From the NCBI RefSeq assembly GCF_026151205.1, contig NC_087072.1, forward strand, positions 15,044,169 to 15,108,168: a stretch of DNA of 64,000 nucleotides. Reading direction: 5' to 3'. Position 1 is the stretch's first letter, and each line of letters begins with the position of its first letter. Positions 1-10,878 of the stretch are shown piece after piece. Source of the stretch: Bolinopsis microptera. Lineage: Eukaryota; Ctenophora; Tentaculata; Lobata; Bolinopsidae. The translations under genes were made by a program, and so were the position numbers. A model generated the notes under the pieces. That model saw nothing but the letters and a program-made list of their open reading frames with translations. It had not been told where the DNA came from and ran no database searches.

Positions 1-977
1 AGACTCGTGTACAAATTTAAAATTTTAATTTTTAATTTTATGAAGGAGCAAGATGTCAAGAGAAACGTTGACGGCACCATTCGGCCCGAGGGTTTACGAT
101 ACACTGCCTACACAAAGTGCCTACACAACCTTCTTACAAATGTGCTCTTTAAGGTTTTGTGGAAAGGGGAGGAAATATGTTTTGCCATCATGTGTAGTGA
201 AACGAATCAGAAATCTCTACACATCTCCAAGCGGAAAATACAAAGACTTCTTACCGGGAACAATTAACTCGCAGATTTAGTGCGTTTTAATGGATGTTTA
301 ATGGTTTTAAAGTCTGTTTTTGTCAAATACCGATGTAAAACTTTCTCATACAATTGTTCAATAATAATTTAACGATCCAAACGTTACAAAAATGAAATAT
401 TGAGCCTTCTAACAAACGGAATGACGAAGGCAAACAACACATAACCACTGTACTGAGAGGGAACAACATTCCAAACTAGGAACGTTCTGCGTGCAGCGAT
501 AAATTTAGTGCGTGTGATATCTCCATTTATGTGGAAGCTAGAAATTCCGTTCTTTGATTAGAGTATACGAGGCCTAGGTTAACGTAAGTGGCAACACAAA
601 ATCTTTGCCAAAAGTGAAAAACTCATTTACGTCATCCTTTAATGTTATGAAAAATTATAAATCACTAGCCTGCAAAAATTACCAACTGTAACTTTTTTTG
701 TATATAAAAGAAATTTTTCTTTTGAAATCTGTAACAGCCAATCCAGGATACGTTGAAAATAGGAATGTTATATCATTAAGTTTAATTACAATAAAATTTA
801 AAGTTTCAGTAAAAATCTAAGGCAGAAAATATTCAAAATTCTGGACAGCACACAAAATTTTCGCCTTCTGACCTTTTGCTTTCGTTAATATTGGGAACAA
901 AACAAAACGGTGGGGAACACCACGGTGGAAATTTTCTAAAAAGGTGAACAGTACGGCAGTACTAGTTACTGGGCGGC
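1..977. other. Intergenic DNA, no gene seen
   Basis: AT-rich sequence with many stops. The two overlapping short reading frames near the left edge (7-280) show no recognisable domain, splice context or codon bias. I see no gene here. Confidence 0.5.
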
Positions 978-1075
978 GCTCAGCCTGTCATTCCGCTGAA
1001 TCTTTATGAGCATTGCCATTATAGTTATACTTATAGCCTGGGGTCCCGCGGCCAGGTAACGGTACCCGAAACCGC
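978..1075 (+). repeat. Fragment of the GCTCAGCCTGTC TIR family
   Basis: The 19 bases at 978-996 (GCTCAGCCTGTCATTCCGC) recur at 63081-63099 and, inverted, at 63581-63599. The flank that follows (a CATT-containing stretch, then CTGGGGT) resembles that of the 63081 copy. This is read as one end of a dispersed element; no matching right end was found nearby. Confidence 0.5.
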
Positions 1076-1156
1076 GACCGTTCCAATAATAAACCTTAAA
1101 TATCGAGGTCGACTACCATCGCAAAGAAGTAAAACAGTGATACTGATGAGCTTAAC

Positions 1157-1290
1157 TACCTTACAAGACATATTTATGGCGGCCTAATTTGCGACGACCG
1201 AAATTTTGGCGGTCCGAAAATATGGCGAAATTGAACAAAAACCGTCAAATTTCGGACGTCACAGAAAATAAGGGTATTTTTCATCATTTT
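1157..1290 (+). repeat. MITE-like fragment, CCTTACAAGACA terminus
   Basis: The sequence begins TA|CCTTACAAGACATATTTAT. The inverse of this terminus, ending CTTGTAAGG|TA, lies at 6485-6506. A 41-bp core (1192-1232) is repeated exactly, in the same orientation, at 6416-6456, and homology continues at lower identity for about 25 bp more. This is probably one of two copies of a short palindromic element on either side of the RTE LINE. The right end of this copy is not clear. Confidence 0.5.
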
Positions 1291-1426
1291 TTGTGACAGT
1301 AAGCAGTAAGGAAATTTCTGAAATTCGGTAAAATCATGTTCAAACTTAGTCTGTATTAAGACTGTAAGACTTTCATGTTAGCACATACATGTATTTTAAT
1401 GCAAATTTAAACTGTATTGACTTGAC

Positions 1427-2890
1427 TTAAGGCGGCTTCAGCATCCTAGTATTGATGCGCTGTCTCCATAAAACTCTATCCGCCATAAGTCCGCCCATTT
1501 CTCCAGTGTCGTTGAGACCCGTGTCAGCTCGTAGGCTATCAACATAGGTCATGGCTGGTCTCCCCCTACTCCGCACCTCATGAGTTGGTTCCCAGAGTAG
1601 CAAGCGGTTTGCGACTAGTTCTGGGTGCCGGTGGATATGGCCTGCTAGTCGCATCCTGCGCTCTTGGATCTTCATGGTTGCTCTCGGTAGGTTGCCATAG
1701 ACTTCTTTGTTGGTTTTTCGCTGCTTCCAATCCACATTAAGTGCCATCCTTAGCATTCTAGTGTAGCAGCCATCAATGCTTTTCTTCAATTGCTCTGTCA
1801 ACGTCCAGGTTTCAGAACCATAAAGAAGTATTGACTCCACAGTAGCAACAAATAGACGGATCTTTAGTCCTCTTCTAAGGTCAGACTTCCACATCTTCTT
1901 TAGCTTGTGGCAGGCTGCCCAAGCCTTAGCTTTTCTGACCCGCAGGTCCCTCTCTGTTGTTGCTATCCAAGCTCCAAGGTAAACAAAGTCTGTCACCTTT
2001 TCCAGCTGGTTTCCAGAACAGCTATTAAGACTACTCGCCTCCTCTGTCATGTTCAGAGTCATGAACTTAGTTTTAGAGCCGTTCATGGCTAGCCCAACAC
2101 TCAGTGCTGCTTTCTCAAGCCTGTCCAGGAGTAGTTTTGCCCCTTCAATGGTATCAGCGATAAGGGCAACATCATCTGCAAACTCGACGTCTGCGATCTT
2201 CTCGGCACCAATCCTTCTACTCCGTGCAGGCCTGAGAGTAAACCCAGAGTCCGAGTCATCATCGTCTATAGACACTGTCATGATATAGTCAATCACGATA
2301 ATGAACAAGTACGGGGCAAGAGTGTCTCCTTGCATTACTCCAGCCAGGATATCAAAAATTTCTGTTATACCATCGGCTGTAACTACTTTAGCCTTTGTGC
2401 TCGTATAGATACCCTCAATGAGCCGCACTATGGCTTCTGGTATGCCATATGCTTTTAATATCTTCATGAGCAAACCTCTATGCACACTATCGAACGCCTT
2501 TTTGAAATCAATGAAAACCATGGTGGCCTTAAGATTTTTGGCTCTAGCACTCTCCATAATTCTTCGTAGAGCGAGGATGTGCGATGTTGTAGAGCGCCCA
2601 GGTCTAAAGCCATTATGGTTGTCCCTTAAAACTTCCTCAAGACTTGGCTTCATCCTGTTCAGCAACATTTTGTTCAGAGTTTTACTGACTATCGATGTCA
2701 GAGATATTCCTCTGTAGTTGTCGGTCTTAGTGACCCCTTTCTTTGGCACAGGAACAATATTACTGAGCTTCCATTGATCGGGCATGAGACCATCACATAA
2801 TGCATCGTTGCAGAACTTCAGGATGACGTCATCGATATCCACCCTCTTCATCACTTCAGGTGAGATACCATCGATCAGCAGTATCCTCAA
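1427..2890 (-). pseudogene. RTE-like reverse transcriptase, 5' part deleted
   Basis: Encodes about 487 residues. Visible blocks in order are a DGISPEVMK segment, the finger motif NYRGISLTS, GFRPGRSTTSHI, motif A (FIDFKKAFDSV), motif B (AGVMQGDTLAPYLF), the catalytic FADD box (VEFADDVALIAD), a C-terminal YLGAWI segment, and a terminal LKPP directly before the stop. The reading frame is open, but its N-terminus overlaps the upstream linker ORF in another frame. The usual segment between linker and finger domain, roughly 100 residues in this family, is missing, so the original protein cannot be produced. The family is endonuclease plus reverse transcriptase for target-primed insertion. Confidence 0.85.
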
Positions 2891-3233
2891 CTTTCCTGAT
2901 CTTTCCTTTCAGGATCTCCTCCTCTACCTCTTTGTAGCAGGCCTTTAACAAATCCTTTTTAGTGGCGACTTCCTCTCTCTTCTCCTCACAAGGCTCCTGA
3001 TGGTATTGGTCCTTGGCCAAGAACAGTCCCCTCCTTGCACTGTCCACTCTTGGGTCACTTGAGGGGTCAATCTGCTTTTGTCGAGTCTTCTTTGGCAGAA
3101 GGCTCTTGTTTGCCGCCTCAATAGCAACCATAAGCTTCCCGTAGCTTCCAGTGGCCCCATCATCCTCCTCTACCTGGCAAGAGAATCTATTCCGAACTTC
3201 AATTGCATACTTTTTTTGAATGAAGCTCACCAT
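2856..3233 (-). pseudogene. RTE LINE linker between endonuclease and RT
   Basis: Basic, lysine-rich frame of about 125 residues with a KYAIEVRNRFSC start. The second RTE copy (46066-46388) has an equivalent stretch (KYGVEVKNKYSAL), so this is the region between endonuclease and RT. It is joined to the RT by a frameshift and deletion near 2870-2890, where it ends prematurely. It has no catalytic residues of its own. Confidence 0.7.
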
Positions 3234-4235
3234 CCGACTTCAGGGCACTATAATCATAGTTAACTTTTTTCGGAGGCCTGTGTCCTTTCCTAAAGCTAAC
3301 TTTGATCTTACACACTACAACTCTGTGATCAGATCCCAACGACTGAAAAGTGTTGTAAACTTCAGTGTTCTTTAATGAGTTTTTCCACTTCCGCCGTATG
3401 AGGATATAGTCAATCTGACCTTTGTTAAGTGTCTCATCGGATAAGAAGGTCCACCTCTTGTTGACCTTCTTTCTGAAGCGGATATTGGTAATTTCCATAT
3501 CGCACTCCAGGGCAGTGTCTCTCAGTAGCTCTCCATTCCGATTGGTACGAGTATGAAAGTACCAACGGGAATCTTCTTCACTCTCCTTTCCAAGCCGGGC
3601 GTTCATATCTCCCTCTGTGATCAGCAGGTGGTGCGCTGGCACATCATTCATAGCCTGTCTAAGGGTGTTATGAAAATCCTCCGCTTCTTCAACTAGTGCT
3701 GCCTCGGTAGGACTATAGGCAGTTATAGTTGTGAGTCTGGGATTTCCGTTGAAAGAGATAGTCAGCACCCTTGAGCCATAGGGTTTAATGAGGCTGATTA
3801 CGCTGTATGCTCTTCTAGTCAGCAGAAAGCCCACTCCACCAGTGGCTGCTCCTGCTCCATTCCTCCATGCTGAAACAGTTACCAAGCTAACCCCCTCCTT
3901 GAACTTTTCGATCTTGATCGGCTCCTGGTGGACAATCCTATGAGTATTGCTGAAAGCACAGTGTAAGGCCTACACGGACCGCCTCTAACTAGCCAATCCC
4001 TGTTTACATGCCGTGTAGCAGGGGACTAGAAAGAGCTAAACTAGTAAGCGGGGCATAGCCAATACACTATACTTCCATCATTGAGTATATCATATTTATA
4101 TATATATATATATATCCCAAGGATCTCCATGCCACTCTCCAGAAACTGAGTCACGAGTTCAAGGCGCTTGTAACCTTCTCTAGCAGTTCGGACATTAAAT
4201 GTCCCTACTAGAGCTACCTCACTACAAGAAACCAA
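3199..4235 (-). pseudogene. RTE LINE apurinic-type endonuclease, interrupted
   Basis: The C-terminal part (3885-3199) carries the EEP-family landmarks GDMNARLG, QIDYILIRRKW and GSDHRVVV. In-frame sequence continues upstream to a THRIVHQEP segment near 3960. The N-terminal strand (VGTFNVRTAREGYKRLELV, then ILGI) lies at about 4210-4120. Between ILGI and THRIVH sits roughly 150 bp of foreign sequence with an (AT)n run at 4093-4115 and stops. The endonuclease is therefore split and dead. Confidence 0.75.
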
Positions 4236-4643
4236 TGCATCCCCATCCTTTTTTGTTGTTTTATGTTATTTTTTGTGCCGGGTGAAGGAGCCGGCATATC
4301 ATCTGTCACCCCTCTCCTAGGGAGTTTTAGGGTGAGAGAGTCATCAATCCGGTCCCCTCCGACATCTAAATCAGTGGTAGGGACTTTAACCCTAGTGTTA
4401 TTATAAGACATCATCAAACTTTTCAATGGCTGGTGTCTCATGCGCAGTCCCCTGCACATCAGGCAAAGTGAGACACCTACTTAACGCCGGGCGCCACTTG
4501 AGCGTTAAATGACTTATCCATCTTGGCCACGTGAGTAACAACTTCCGCTAGAACACTTGTTGCTACTAATCAGTAAGAGTGGGTTTTGTGATGATGTCCT
4601 GTCGATGTATTATTTCTTCTTTCTTCACCAATTCCAATAAATG

Positions 4644-5258
4644 CAGAGTTGAAAAATACGTATTTTACGAATTTTATAAAATATCAAAAATACGTTAAAT
4701 ACGGCGTATTTTATTTTCGTTGAATAAAATACGTAATAAGTGTTATTGTACCATTGATAGCTCCAATAAAGTAATAAGTACTATTGCTTTATATAAATTT
4801 ACGATTTTATCAAAACTCGCGTAGCTCTGTCGTTTTTCACCTCGCATATGACTTCAGAGTACTGGGCACGTGCTATACCAAAGCATTAAAGCGTTGAAGT
4901 TAAATAGAAATGTGTCTGAAAAAAATGCAAACGAATGACATAACTTTAGTCTTTGAATGAAATTTGCTGTGCAATATAGTACAGCGAAAAAAGCAAAAAC
5001 TCAATGGATGGTTACCGTAATGGGTGCCACATGCCTAGCATGAAATATTTATCTACTTACTTGCACTTGTGTAGGTCTGTAGAAGCATTAGAATCGGGCG
5101 TTGCCTGCCACAGGCTATCCCGAATTTAGAAGCTTGCTTTCATCATGAAATTTCAAGAAAAACGTATTTTAACGTATTTTTGACGTATTTTATTTCTAAG
5201 CAAAAATACGCAAAATACGGCGTATTTAAAAAATTATCTCACGTATTTTTCAACTCTG
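4644..5258. mobile_element. Non-autonomous hAT-type MITE, 615 bp
   Basis: Perfect 18-bp terminal inverted repeats CAGAGTTGAAAAATACGT are flanked by an exact 8-bp target duplication AATAAATG at 4636-4643 and 5259-5266. The 8-bp duplication and CAG...CTG ends fit the hAT superfamily. Internally, ATACG-rich subterminal repeats (several AAATACG and ACGTATTTT copies) lie near both ends, typical of transposase binding sites. There is no transposase ORF. It is inserted in the 5' leader of the minus-strand RTE LINE, so it is younger than that insertion. Confidence 0.9.
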
Positions 5259-5527
5259 AATAAATGACTATACGCTTTTGTCCCAGAGCTTAGGGAGATT
5301 AGAGTGTGAGCCAAGGCTCCACTTTTACGGGGGCTAACCTCCCCCCTGACTACCTCGTTACCCCAGGCATGGGGGGCCGATCCTGTTACCAGAGCGTGGT
5401 CCAGTTTACCTGGGTCATAGAAACAAGGTCAGAGGCAAACGGCCAATACCTCTTTAGCTACTGTTCACTCCACAGCCGGGGGAGTCACTGATTCTCTGCA
5501 CCTCTCTTCTCTTGAGGTTTAGAGTTA

Positions 5528-5944
5528 CCTTATCGGACCTTATTTGGACGGACATTACTTGAACGCTGGAGGCCCTAGCGTTCATTTTAATGTCCGTTCA
5601 AATAAAGTCCGTTCAATTAATGTCCGTCCAAGTTAAAGTCCGTTGAAATTTTTTCCATTTCGAACTTTTTGTCCAGCATGTGACAACTTTTTAATGTCAG
5701 TCGAAATCAATAGCTATCATTAGACTAAACTATATCGTTGAATCAATAAAAACAAGGTATTTTTCTTCCTTACTGTATGAAAAATGGATTTAAATATCAT
5801 TTGCTACAATTTTAAAAACTTCAAAAAAAAGATGAAAAAAATTCGGATTTTTGATGGTTTTAATCGCCTTCTAGCGTTCATATTAATGTCCGTTCATAAT
5901 TATGTCCGTTCAAGTAATGTCCGTCCAAATAAGGTCCGATAAGG
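5528..5944. mobile_element. TA-flanked TIR element (CCTTATCGGACC family), 417 bp
   Basis: Terminal inverted repeats of about 37 bp start CCTTATCGGACCTTATTTGG and are flanked by TA on both sides (5526-5527 and 5945-5946). Inside are repeated GTCCGTTCAA-like units in both orientations (5590-5640, 5875-5930). No coding capacity. The TA duplication points to a Tc1/mariner-like mechanism. Relatives appear at 49430-49548 and 63626-63662. Confidence 0.8.
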
Positions 5945-6415
5945 TAGGAGACAATTATGTGATCCAATAATTGAAATCCGCGGGGGTCAGTGAGCCTCCC
6001 GTCGCCCTTCGCTGCCCTTAGCCTGGAGATCACCACTGTTCATCCAGTTTCCAGTCTTCACCACGAGGAGGTAGCAGGATAGGACTTGTTGTGGAGAGGC
6101 TTCATCTTGCTGTTCGATGTGGTACTGGAAAAGGGCACCAACGGGGTAACCCTTTTTCGAGGTTCTGGCTGCTGCAGGCAGATCCAGGGTCTCTATCCAG
6201 CAGTGACGCTTTGGGTCACCTGCGCTTCACACAACCATTGGAAGACTAAACTGTATTGCTTGACATTAAATTCGTCGTTGGTGTGGTGATAATTTGTCCC
6301 AAGATGCCAGAATTTGTTTATTTATTTTATTTGATATTACTTTTTAGAAACAAAATAAAGCAGTGAAGGCACAGTCATTGAAATAAGCTAAAAGATAATG
6401 CGACGGATTCTATTA

Positions 6416-6504
6416 CGACGACCGAAATTTTGGCGGTCCGAAAATATGGCGAAATTTTCGGAAAACCGCAACATTTCGTACGTTATAAATATGTCTTGTA
6501 AGGT
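6416..6504 (+). repeat. MITE-like fragment, second copy of 41-bp core
   Basis: 6416-6456 is identical to 1192-1232. It continues with sequence similar to the first copy and ends CTTGTAAGG followed by TA, which is the inverse of the terminus at 1157. No convincing left end is visible. Confidence 0.5.
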
Positions 6505-6687
6505 AGTTATTTTGTGTTCCTGTTCTATGTTCTACTCTTGGAGAATTTCGGACAGCTTATGTCTATGATATATTAATCAGTTATGAATAATTTGAACATG
6601 TACACTGAAACGCCCATCTCAACACTGGGAATCCGGAATCCTACTTCCCAGAAAAATAAGTCTGGACCAGATGTAACATCTGATATA

Positions 6688-7754
6688 CCTTACTCGGGAA
6701 TATTATAACCGGGATAAAGTGGTGGGTTTTGGAAGATTCCGCCATATTTTTCCCGGTCAAAAATTTTACCAGTCATAAAAAAACCCGCCGACTCAGATTA
6801 TGGGGTTCCAAGGGGGTGGTGATCATCATATTTTACCTGAAGTCTCATATGTGCTAGAGAAGACTTTTGAAGCAGTGGATGGAGGGCTGTAACTTTATTG
6901 TCGGTTGCTACCATAATTTCGTTATAAAAATCACAATTTGGTTATAGAAATCAGATTTCAGGGTGGACCGTGATTCTCACTTCTCTTTCCCATGAATCAG
7001 TGAATCGTAGAGAAGAAAACAATTTATATGTTATAGAAGAAAACGAAAATAATAATAATATATAATATATATTATAATAATAATGTCTCTAAAGATTGAT
7101 CGCTTCTCGTGTGCAGTGTGTAGACTAAAGAAAGAGGGAGTTTTTCCCGTTAATGTAACTTGTGGCCACATCCCGCTAGAAGCGAGTAAACTGTGCTACT
7201 ATTTCATGGTCCACAGTGGATTGATTACTGGAGCAGTTGAAGATGCAAAGCCAAGACGTTCCCCAATACCAAGCGGTGGGCAGGAAATTAAGCTCCGGCT
7301 GACCTTCAGAGCAGTAGCCCCATTAGTGTTCAAAATGAAAGTCTTGTTAAGACAACAATACAACTTCGAAGTTCGAATTTGACGGTCAGCAGCTCAGGGG
7401 GATATCAATAATGATAATGGCGGGGACATTAGCGAAAATGAGAATGAGAATACGCTTTAATGAAGATTTGACTTATTATTGCTTAGATTTATTTTCCTTT
7501 AAACAGACTTGTCTTTTTTTTCTATTTCTGAGTAATATCAATAACTGTTAATTGAAATAACTTCTTTAACAAGTAACAAAAACAGAAATTTCGGTTGAAA
7601 ATTTGTTGACCTCTGAAAAAAAACTTGAAAGGTCGGCCACCGGTAAATACATGACCGGGATAATTTGGCGGGTTTTGGGAAAGTCCGTCATATTTTTCCC
7701 GGTCATTAATTTTCCCAGTCATAAATTAACCCGCTATAATATTCCCGAGTAAGG
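6688..7754. mobile_element. TA-flanked TIR element (CCTTACTCGGGAA family), 1067 bp
   Basis: Ends are CCTTACTCGGGAATATTATA and its inverse, flanked by TA (6686-6687, 7755-7756). Subterminal CCGGGATAA, GGCGGGTTTT and TTTTTCCCGGTCA blocks are also mirrored (6710-6790 against 7630-7735). Inside are an (AT/AAT)n run at about 7048-7082 and a 99-codon frame at 7083-7382 that starts right after it. That frame has spaced Cys residues (CAVC, a later TCGH) but no family I recognise. It is probably non-autonomous or decayed. Confidence 0.8.
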
Positions 7755-7756
7755 TA

Positions 7757-10700
7757 GAATTTTTATTTTCATCCAGTCATTTTTTAGTTGGTGCCTACTC
7801 TATACTGTATTAGTATACTTATTCCCGTGTTTCATTGTATAGCAATATTACAGACACATCTATTCTTGCAGACCATGGTACCTATGGTAACCATGGTAAC
7901 ACTAACAGTATGATAATCTCCAGATTTCCTTGATCCAGTAGTCCCAGATAAAATGTTTTAATGAACTAACGACAATAGCCTTCTTTAATGTCAGGAAAAT
8001 TAGCAGTTATTGTTCGCCCTCATTAAAAGTCCAAATCAGATCCTAAAAATACTAACTAGGATCTCAATCAATTTGCAATCCAATAATGCATCACGTCACA
8101 CCCAATTAACATGACAATTGCATATACAGCAGGATTTCAATTATAATCTTCCTGCGATCTCTCTTTTCGGTAAAATTAGAACCTTATTAATGGTTTGCAT
8201 GTAACCAGAAACGGAAGTTCGTAACTTGGATTAAAACCGGGATGACTGCTTGGTAAGCATCACTGTCTAGGTTTCCAGTTCCAAGGACGACCTCTTTAGT
8301 TAGCTCCGTTCCCCCAGTTTGCAGCACTTCTTTATTCATTTTTCTGTCTTGACTAAAGGAGCATCGATTTAGAGCCCACGTGGGTCTCAGTTTAACAATA
8401 CCCTGTAGTCTCAGACGCAGTCACGTGTCATCGCCTAGCAACCTGTGAGAGGGAAGGTATTGTGCTGCATAGGTCACGTGGGTAACGCGTGACAACCTTA
8501 CTCTCCACTTAACCCCTCACTCTTCCTTGCACGTGCTGAGTCACGTGATGCGCGTAATGCGTGAACAGCACCACAGTTTTTTGTACATATGCGCTTACAG
8601 TAAGAGCCAGCTAGATTCAGGTCGGAACTTGCGACACCAGCGCGAGCTCCTGAAATTCAGCGAACATCTGCAGCTCTTTTGTCGTGACTGCAGCGTGATC
8701 AGCTATTATTTGCAATTCTCATGGGATTATTTTGAGTTCCTTATTTCTTCATTTAGACTTAGTATTATCAGAAAATATAACAATTTTAGCTTCTTTAACC
8801 TTTGTACTTTACACATTGCAGCCCCACCTAGCTAGTAATTGATGTTGAATATCACATCGTATAACTTTGAACTTAGTAGTTTACAATTACTTGAATCTGT
8901 TTTGTTGCCTCTAAGATCGTGTAAGTCTGTCGATTTACCATAGTTAAAAACTAATGAGCCGTATTCAGTGAGCTCAGAGTTTAATTTCCCATTGGAACAC
9001 TTCATAGTAGCTTTCATCTGGACATCATAGAAACTGTCATGATCTGGACATTAGTACCAGTGGTAACCTGGTGTCATTGAAAATGAACTGCCAAACGGAG
9101 AAGTTTGATGAGGCACTGCTGTGCTCACTTATTAGGGCAGAACATTGTTTAGTGGAAGCTTTATTTCGTCCGTTTAAATCAAACATTTATGGTGAATGAT
9201 TTTGTGAACTATTAGTAAGGAACTTTTATTTGGTTGACTCGCACGTGCCATTTATGTGACTTTGCCTTATAAGTAACGAATTGTTCACCTGTTTAGTGTT
9301 TATCGACCTTAATACGCAGCACAGAGCACTAGTGAGCTTTGTTAAATTACCAGTTTTGGCATCAGTAGATCTGTTTCTGACAAGATTCCACAAAATTTTC
9401 ATGGTGTTCACCTCTTGAGATTCACTGCAGATTAAATTGATTTAATTAGACGGTAGGATAATAGGTTATATTTTAGTCTACCTCACAGGCTGGCTTTGTC
9501 ACACTCTTACACCAACCACTCTTTAAAATCCAATCTATAATAGCCTCATGGAAACTCAGATTTTGCCGCACCGACCAGCCCCTCGCTCAAATCTTTAGCA
9601 TCCTGATATATTTTTGTTGTCTAATGACGTGAAGTCCAAGCCTCCCCTGGATTTTCAGAATTTAACGGTTTGTTTCGTCCGCTCGATAGGCTTTACACTT
9701 TAGCCGTCTTAATCGCATTGTTTCTTACAGTTTACTCCTCATAAGAATAAAAGATTTAATGTTGATCAACAGTTACACACGGTGCGGTACCGTGAATCAA
9801 AAACTAACGCTGGCAGCTCGGAGAGTATTGTTGAATTAAACCTCATGAGATCTTTGCCGAGCTTCCTTTATTGCATTACAATAATTGACCGATGGGGCAG
9901 ATAGATCTGCTTATTCAAATTAATTTTCTCATGAAATACACGCGCCCTGTCCGTAGTTGGTTAATTTGGATTTAATTTAGTTGATCTGTTTGACCTGTTG
10001 AGTTGTGAACCTTCAACATTTTGCTCTTATCCTTGAGGCTAATTAGGTCCTCAATTTATATTGTATCTTTTGTAAAACTTGAGTTAATGGACTTTGATTG
10101 GCCTGTCTTTTCAGCCTTTTTTACAGCTCATTAGAGATCCCAATTAGCATACCGTCCATCACATCGCAAGAATCAAGAAGTGAATACTTCAAAACACCCT
10201 GAACAGCAGGTGCCTTAGGTCCTCAATTCTCGTTTTGCAGTATCTACATTGTTGCTAACTCGTGGGGATCCCTCACTTCGTGTCATTAAATCACCAAATT
10301 TACTGCTGGACGTTTGAGTTTGACACCATCCTGGATTTAACCTGACTCTCAGACTGATGATTTTTGTTACTAGTTGAGGTTATGACAATTAATTGTCTGG
10401 TGTGTCCAGGCTGGGTTTTAGGCCCCGGTTTATCAACACAGCTGGTCCTTCCAAATCCGCGGTTAGCCACAATTTGAATGCAATAAAAAGCAGGTCGGTC
10501 TGTCTCGCCTTGGAATTAGTGTCACTGATTTGGCAAGGTGATAACCTCCCACCGCCCTAACAGATGTTCTGAATTGGGGGTTTTGTGTGATCCGCCAAAT
10601 TTTGTTATATTGTCGTTTAATGTTCGTCAACAGTTCGAGTTTCTTAATTCTTTGGCTAGTAAAATCTTAATTGTTATGTTTGTGCAAGTTGACAGCACGC

Positions 10701-10878
10701 TAAAGCATTAAAAACCTCAACTGTGCTTCGTTCATAAATACAATATTCTTGAAATAAAACATTTTCAAAATCGTTGATCTTTATTTGTAATTACACTCAT
10801 CAGCAGTCACGTGTCCAGTTTATTAATACTTTTACTAATCTTGTACTGCGCTAACTAGAAGGATTCAGACGAAACAAA
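7757..10878. other. Upstream intergenic region of NOL4-like gene 1
   Basis: No convincing coding exons. It holds a TACCATGG palindromic cluster (7872-7895), an E-box cluster (8377-8547) and otherwise AT-rich unique sequence. Promoter and 5' untranslated exons of the downstream gene may lie here but cannot be placed. Confidence 0.45.
8377..8547. promoter_or_regulatory. Cluster of five CACGTG E-boxes
   Basis: Palindromic CACGTG occurs at 8377, 8422, 8475, 8530 and 8542, five copies in 171 bp; two or more are preceded by T (TCACGTG). Such sites bind bHLH-zip factors (USF, MYC/MAX, MITF/TFEB classes). The cluster lies 2.3 kb upstream of the first coding exon of NOL4-like gene 1. Regulatory function is inferred from density only. 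Confidence 0.4.

Larger units (their letters stand above)
1400..6245 (-). mobile_element. RTE-type LINE, dead, with two MITEs nested in it
   Basis: Read on the minus strand, this has a GC-richer 5' leader (about 6245 down to 4240), an endonuclease region (4235-3199), a linker (3233-2856) and a reverse transcriptase (2890-1427). The coding order and the motifs GDMNARLG, SDHRVV, FADDVAL and the terminal LKPP-stop fit RTE-like endonuclease-reverse transcriptases. Frameshifts, an internal deletion and an insertion in the endonuclease make it non-functional. The extent of the 5' leader is inferred: sequence either side of both MITEs has similar composition and lies continuously upstream of the ORF. 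A second, more decayed copy is at 46066-47709. Confidence 0.75.

Noticed and set aside
7083-7382. 99-codon frame with spaced Cys as a transposase zinc finger
   Set aside because: Too short and no catalytic motif; kept only as a note within the TIR element.
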